Assembly (NCBI GenBank): GCA_002713555.1
Contig: PATG01000033.1
Coordinates: 1 to 9,853 of the forward strand
Source of the DNA: Planctomycetaceae bacterium
Lineage (GTDB): Bacteria; Planctomycetota; Planctomycetia; Pirellulales; Lacipirellulaceae
Reading direction: 5' to 3'
Length of the DNA stretch: 9,853 nt
Shown here in pieces: positions 5,620 to 9,853 of the stretch. Under the pieces are notes generated by a model. That model searched no databases and was not told the origin of the DNA. It saw only the letters and a program-made list of their open reading frames with translations. Numbering within the stretch: the stretch's first letter is position 1; each line of letters starts with the position of its first letter. The translations under genes were made by a program, and so were the position numbers.

Positions 5620-8600
5620 CATTCTTGACTTGCAAGCCATTCTTCAAGTTGCTCGACATTCCAACCTTGGTCGAAATATCCCTGAATGGTTGCTTCATCC
5701 CAGAAGGGGAATTTCTCCTTGGCTATGTCCATGGGACTCTTTGCAACAGATGCGCCGGGCGGACCACGGGATGCGCCTGGTGGACCACGGCCTCGTGCCG
5801 CACCGGGTGGACCACGGCTTCGAACCGGTGTTACCGGTTGAGCTGCTGGTAGGAAATCATCCTCTTCGATATACTCCAGTTCATCGTCCTCAACCGATCG
5901 ATTTAGGACTAGAAGCACCACAACGACTGCTACAATGAGGACCAACACAACACCGATAATGCCTACCAATAGCATGGAACCACTATCCGACTCTTCAGCC
6001 GAATATTTGGCCACGTTGAAGGCAGGGATACTGTCGATCTCTTCGCCATCCATGTCTTTGATGACGATACTCACATTGGTTGCAGCCTCGGCAAATGGTT
6101 GGACTTCGACTCGCCACAGACCACAGTCGGACTTTGCATTACATAGATCGGATGTTTCAGTAACTGGAGATTGGAATACCCCACTAATGGAAATGACGAT
6201 TTGAATCTCAAACTGCCCTTCTTTGTTACCTGCATTTTCGAAATCAATTAGGATGTCAAACGCTTGCTCTGCCATCGGATTGTCAACAGACAAATCAACA
6301 CGGTTGATGACGAAGTTCGAAGACTCATAGGCCATCTCGTAAGTTCCAGCGCCACTGTTGACTGAACTTCCGAATGAACCGGCACCATTGATGGTCTGGC
6401 CCGCTGAATCGTGGCCAGTAAGCCAGAACTTGACTATCACATTCTCCATGTCATCGGGAATGGGTTGGGTATTATCCCAAAGGTTGAAACAGGTCGCAGT
6501 AGCTCGAATTCGACCTTGGGATGACTCAAGATACATGGGTGTACTTTCCCAGCCCGGACTGTCTTCAAATGCACTCAGATACTCAGTCCAGTTATATTCG
6601 AATCCACCAACTTCCTGGGTCTTGAAGAACATCCAGTTCAGTTCAACTGAATCCGTATCCATTCCCTGAAGTTCGTCAATGAGAATCTCGGCATCAAGGC
6701 AGTCCATGACCGATGATGAGATACTACCTTCGAGTGTTTCACCAGTCACTGAATTTGATAAATCCCAAGAACCGAAAACCGCGTCTGGTCGATCACCATC
6801 AACCTTGACTACGAACGAACGTGAAGGAGCCGGTGTGTAATCTACTGCTCCGTTGGGTAGACCCAGCAATTGCATGGTGTAGGTGTACTCATTGGTTGCA
6901 TAAGCAGCAGGAACGACCAACTGGAAGCTTCCATTCTCAAATGAATATTCGTTGACCTCAACAACCGCTGGCGAATAGCCACTGTCTGGCAAACCTGCCG
7001 GATACAGAGGTGTTCGAGTCACTTGCAGTGTCAATGGAATTTCGGGACTGACGAAAATCAAGTCATTCATTCCAGCACTAAACACATACCTGCCGTCGAT
7101 GACCAAAATATCACCTTGGTAGACGAATCCACCTGACGTAGTTCCAACTCCATCGGTTGCGAATCCAGAGGTGTCTTCGACGGTGAATGTCGTCATGTCC
7201 AGTTCAATGCCACTAGAGTAAGACCATCGTTGTGGACTTCTAGAAGCACTAATCACTGCCTCGTTGTTACCTTCGTCTTTGTCCTTCATCGCTACGTCAG
7301 GTGTGATTACACCACCGACGTAAGACATCGGAATCGACCATTCCATGCGGATTGGGATGTCAAGGGTAAACTGTTGCTCGAATGGAGAAATCAGAACATT
7401 TCCTTCACGACTGAGCATTCGAGGCTTGAGACCAGTGTTTTCGTAATCGTCGATAATCTCAATCCAATTGCTAGTCGTCCAAGCCGTATCGTTCTGGGGT
7501 GAATAGAATATCTCTGTATGGCCATCAGGGTCAAAATAAGGCGAACTGTTCTGTGAAGAGAACTGTGGGTTCATGTTCACACGAATAGTTTCAATGTCCC
7601 TCCAACCGTTTGGATCTTTTCCATCAACCAATAAGTGATAGACGTTGCCAGCATAAATCGAGCGATTGTTTTCGTTCAATAGTGTACCGTGAGAATCGGT
7701 GATGTGGAAGGCTTCGACTAGAGGTACACGACTGTCCATTGCGATGTAGGTCACCAAATCTCCATTGATTCCTGGCCCACCACCATCGATTTGGTTACCA
7801 CCGATATCTCCGCCAGAGACGAATACACTAACCATCTGTGGTGGATCAATTCCGCTGTTTGCATAATCACTGATACATTCACAGGGGTGATCGATGAGGT
7901 AGTACGAAGTGTCTGCAACAGTTTGACGTACCAACCCAACTTGAGAATATTCGTTTAGCTGAGCTTCACGATCCATTTCGCCCTCGTCTGCACTGATGTA
8001 AGAAGGAGCACCGGGGCAGAGACCGTCTAGACCACAATCGTCCTCCGCTTCGACCCAATAATTTAGAGTCAGCATTTCAGGTGCAAGTGGTAAATCTTGG
8101 GCTGCAACACGGAATTTCTGATTGCTACTAGCGCGGACCCAAGTGTCGTCATCGAGATTTCGCCAATCGCCCTGAACACTGAACACGGAGATATTCATCA
8201 AATGGGGAGCAAATGGATCCAGCGTAATTGAGAAGCGGATTGCGCAGTCACTATCTGGGTTGTACATCCCGGGTGGACAAATGGTATCACCATCTGTGTA
8301 ATTGGACATGAGCAAGCGGTATTGTTCGTTCCCTGCTTCCGATGCAGGCAATGTAGGCTGCCATGAGAAGTCACCATTGATTGTAGGTGCTACAGAATCA
8401 ACTGGGAGCCAATCTTCCATCATGATATTTGATTGATTTCGCTTTTGCAGATGAATCTGGTAACTGGTTGGATTCGGTGCAATGTCTAGGTTCTCATAAC
8501 GGATGCTGAAGTCCAACGTAATCACGTTGCTTGAGAATGCGTTGTTCAAATCCATCTGTTCGATACCACCTTGGTTAAACAACTGGAAATCGATGATTCC

Positions 8601-9853
8601 AGCATCATTCTCTACCGCATTACCAACACTTGGTTCAATCAGAGACCCTGCTGGAAGTCCACTCACACCTGTGTCAGAAATCGCCATCGCATACAGGCGC
8701 ACACTGGCGGTGTCATCCCAAGAAGGATTGACCATGAAGCGCCAATTCAATTGGGTCGCCGTGGAACCATCGACTGTGCCTGCAATGGATTGCAATGCCA
8801 TGAAATTGATTTTATCGTCATCATCCGATTCTTCCCAAAAACTACCATTTGATTGATCCCAGCGTAATTCCATATTCCCATTGGGTGTTTCAAACAGTAA
8901 ACTGGCGCCACCAAGGATTTGACCCTGGGCATAAACATCGTGGGTGGTAACAATCTCAATGATGTCACCATTTGGATACATTCCAGTAATACCACCGTCA
9001 TCCAAAGTTGAATCGTATCCGCCCGTAGTTGAGACTGAGAGTGAACTGAGTGAAATGGCACCACCAGAGCCACCTTCGATTAGCATGGGAACCACGACAT
9101 CACCTGTCGCACCACCAGAACTGGCCAACGCGACACCTTGATTCAACTCACGTGCAATGTTGTTTGAGTCACTGATTGCGCGCTCCCAATCATATACGAT
9201 TTCTAAGTCACGGAAAGTGATGCTTGAACCCACTGAAGACGAGGCTGCATCAATACTGAGCCTGAATAAACAATATTCGTTACCATAATGGTCAACCCAA
9301 GCCACTGGAGTCAACGGGTTGTCGAGCAGATTTTGGATTGAAGATTGAATCGATGCCAATGGACTCTGAGGATATGGGACCAGGTAATCACCTTCGTTGA
9401 TGGTTCCAATGATCTCCTCAGCCGTACCACTCAAAATTGAAAGATCGAATTCACCAATATCGTTTGAATCGAAATTCAATTCAGCATAGTGTACATCGGC
9501 GCCTTTGGGCAAGAGGAATGAGGCGCCTTCTGCAAGTAGATTCACATCCAACATCATGGTCGACGTCGATGCACCCTCATTGATGCCATTGACAACACCT
9601 GCACGGAACATGTCCTGCCGACCGAATCGACCGAATCCAGGGTCAAGCATACCCCATTCAATGTCTCCATCGGCGGCGACGTCAAGTGATATTCCTCGCG
9701 AATGATGAGCAAATCTGTACTCTAGATGGAACGAATCAACATCACACATTGTGGTGTAGTTTGCCTCGACACCGAATGTGAAGGTCGGAGATGAGAGTTC
9801 AGTCCATTGGTTATTCGTCAATTGATGCATGGAATCATCCGAATTCAAACTCA
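5619..9853 (-). CDS. Giant membrane-anchored surface protein, N-terminus beyond window
   Basis: A surface protein of at least 1410 residues. The frame stays open to the right edge. A TTG at 9848 is an apparent start, but no signal peptide follows it and the frame continues upstream, so the true N-terminus is outside. Most of the chain is Ser/Thr/Gly/Asp/Asn-rich and strand-like, consistent with stacked Ig-like or similar beta-sandwich modules. Cys pairs occur around 8016-8036 (CGLDGLC), 7874-7888 (HPCEC) and in ICPPGMYNPDSDC near 8250-8285, suggesting disulfides outside the cell. The last extracellular module (about 6020-6330) resembles a CARDB-type adhesion domain (NRVDLSVDNP, then FENAGNKEG). 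One hydrophobic helix (about 5903-5976) is followed by an acidic segment, three RGPPGA repeats and a charged, Trp-containing C-terminal tail of about 40 residues predicted to lie in the cytoplasm. It is probably an adhesin, S-layer-associated protein or substrate-binding surface protein; no enzyme motif is recognised. Such long proteins are common in marine euryarchaea. Confidence 0.85.
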   Translation of the reverse strand, partial: SLNSDDSMHQLTNNQWTELSSPTFTFGVEANYTTMCDVDSFHLEYRFAHHSRGISLDVAADGDIEWGMLDPGFGRFGRQDMFRAGVVNGINEGASTSTMMLDVNLLAEGASFLLPKGADVHYAELNFDSNDIGEFDLSILSGTAEEIIGTINEGDYLVPYPQSPLASIQSSIQNLLDNPLTPVAWVDHYGNEYCLFRLSIDAASSSVGSSITFRDLEIVYDWERAISDSNNIARELNQGVALASSGGATGDVVVPMLIEGGSGGAISLSSLSVSTTGGYDSTLDDGGITGMYPNGDIIEIVTTHDVYAQGQILGGASLLFETPNGNMELRWDQSNGSFWEESDDDDKINFMALQSIAGTVDGSTATQLNWRFMVNPSWDDTASVRLYAMAISDTGVSGLPAGSLIEPSVGNAVENDAGIIDFQLFNQGGIEQMDLNNAFSSNVITLDFSIRYENLDIAPNPTSYQIHLQKRNQSNIMMEDWLPVDSVAPTINGDFSWQPTLPASEAGNEQYRLLMSNYTDGDTICPPGMYNPDSDCAIRFSITLDPFAPHLMNISVFSVQGDWRNLDDDTWVRASSNQKFRVAAQDLPLAPEMLTLNYWVEAEDDCGLDGLCPGAPSYISADEGEMDREAQLNEYSQVGLVRQTVADTSYYLIDHPCECISDYANSGIDPPQMVSVFVSGGDIGGNQIDGGGPGINGDLVTYIAMDSRVPLVEAFHITDSHGTLLNENNRSIYAGNVYHLLVDGKDPNGWRDIETIRVNMNPQFSSQNSSPYFDPDGHTEIFYSPQNDTAWTTSNWIEIIDDYENTGLKPRMLSREGNVLISPFEQQFTLDIPIRMEWSIPMSYVGGVITPDVAMKDKDEGNNEAVISASRSPQRWSYSSGIELDMTTFTVEDTSGFATDGVGTTSGGFVYQGDILVIDGRYVFSAGMNDLIFVSPEIPLTLQVTRTPLYPAGLPDSGYSPAVVEVNEYSFENGSFQLVVPAAYATNEYTYTMQLLGLPNGAVDYTPAPSRSFVVKVDGDRPDAVFGSWDLSNSVTGETLEGSISSSVMDCLDAEILIDELQGMDTDSVELNWMFFKTQEVGGFEYNWTEYLSAFEDSPGWESTPMYLESSQGRIRATATCFNLWDNTQPIPDDMENVIVKFWLTGHDSAGQTINGAGSFGSSVNSGAGTYEMAYESSNFVINRVDLSVDNPMAEQAFDILIDFENAGNKEGQFEIQIVISISGVFQSPVTETSDLCNAKSDCGLWRVEVQPFAEAATNVSIVIKDMDGEEIDSIPAFNVAKYSAEESDSGSMLLVGIIGVVLVLIVAVVVVLLVLNRSVEDDELEYIEEDDFLPAAQPVTPVRSRGPPGAARGRGPPGASRGPPGASVAKSPMDIAKEKFPFWDEATIQGYFDQGWNVEQLEEWLASQE
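5752..5816 (-). repeat. Three imperfect 17-bp repeats encoding RGPPGA
   Basis: Near-identical 17-base units occur at 5752-5768, 5773-5789 and 5800-5816, differing only at wobble positions (GCGCCGGGCGGACCACG, GCGCCTGGTGGACCACG, GCACCGGGTGGACCACG on the plus strand). Each encodes Arg-Gly-Pro-Pro-Gly-Ala in the cytoplasmic part of the surface protein. Spacing between units is unequal (4 and 10 bases), so this is not a strict tandem array nor a regular Gly-x-y collagen helix. It reads as a flexible basic linker between the acidic juxtamembrane segment and the C-terminal tail. Confidence 0.85.

Noticed and set aside
5752..5816. Collagen-like domain or CRISPR-like repeat
   Set aside because: Only three short units with unequal spacing in a coding frame; no continuous Gly-x-y pattern and no spacer structure.
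5119..5938. Two plus-strand reading frames of about 170 codons
   Set aside because: They are antisense to the 273-residue protein and the surface-protein tail, with no recognisable motif and no ribosome site noted.
9846..9848. TTG as the start of the giant surface protein
   Set aside because: The frame is still open to the window edge, no signal peptide follows the TTG and no ribosome site can be confirmed. The gene is better treated as cut by the edge.

Overview
The window looks like a piece of an archaeal genome, most likely an uncultured marine euryarchaeon of the Marine Group II / Poseidoniales kind. Three things suggest this: a small protein with two TATA-binding-protein-like half repeats, a TatD-related amidohydrolase whose motifs match an archaeal subfamily, and a very large beta-rich surface protein anchored by a C-terminal membrane helix. 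Shine-Dalgarno signals (AGGTGA, AGGAG) precede several genes. The assignment rests on remembered family features and was not checked by a search.

Every gene lies on the minus strand and is tightly packed, so transcription runs from high to low coordinates. In that order: (1) a giant surface protein, cut by the right edge of the window, ending at 5619; (2) an unrecognised soluble 273-residue protein, starting 6 nt later; (3) a divergent TBP-fold protein, whose start overlaps the previous stop as ATGA; (4) a TatD-like metal-dependent hydrolase, starting 5 nt after the previous stop; (5) after a 74-nt gap with a small hairpin, a complete FabI-type enoyl-ACP reductase; (6) 9 nt later, a TTG-initiated ketosynthase-acyltransferase megasynthase resembling PfaA of polyunsaturated fatty acid synthases, cut by the left edge.

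The window therefore holds two functional blocks. Genes 1-4 form a close-packed cluster with no obvious shared pathway (cell surface, unknown, DNA-binding fold, hydrolase). Genes 5-6 form a fatty acid or polyketide pair: the megasynthase would load malonyl units and condense them, and FabI would reduce enoyl intermediates in trans. Fatty acid or PUFA synthesis is unexpected in an archaeon with isoprenoid lipids, which makes this pair the main item of interest. The second is the TBP-like protein, which keeps the two-repeat fold but appears to have lost most of the phenylalanines used to kink DNA.

I see no tRNA, rRNA, CRISPR array, insertion sequence or integrase, and no gene-free stretch longer than about 75 bases.
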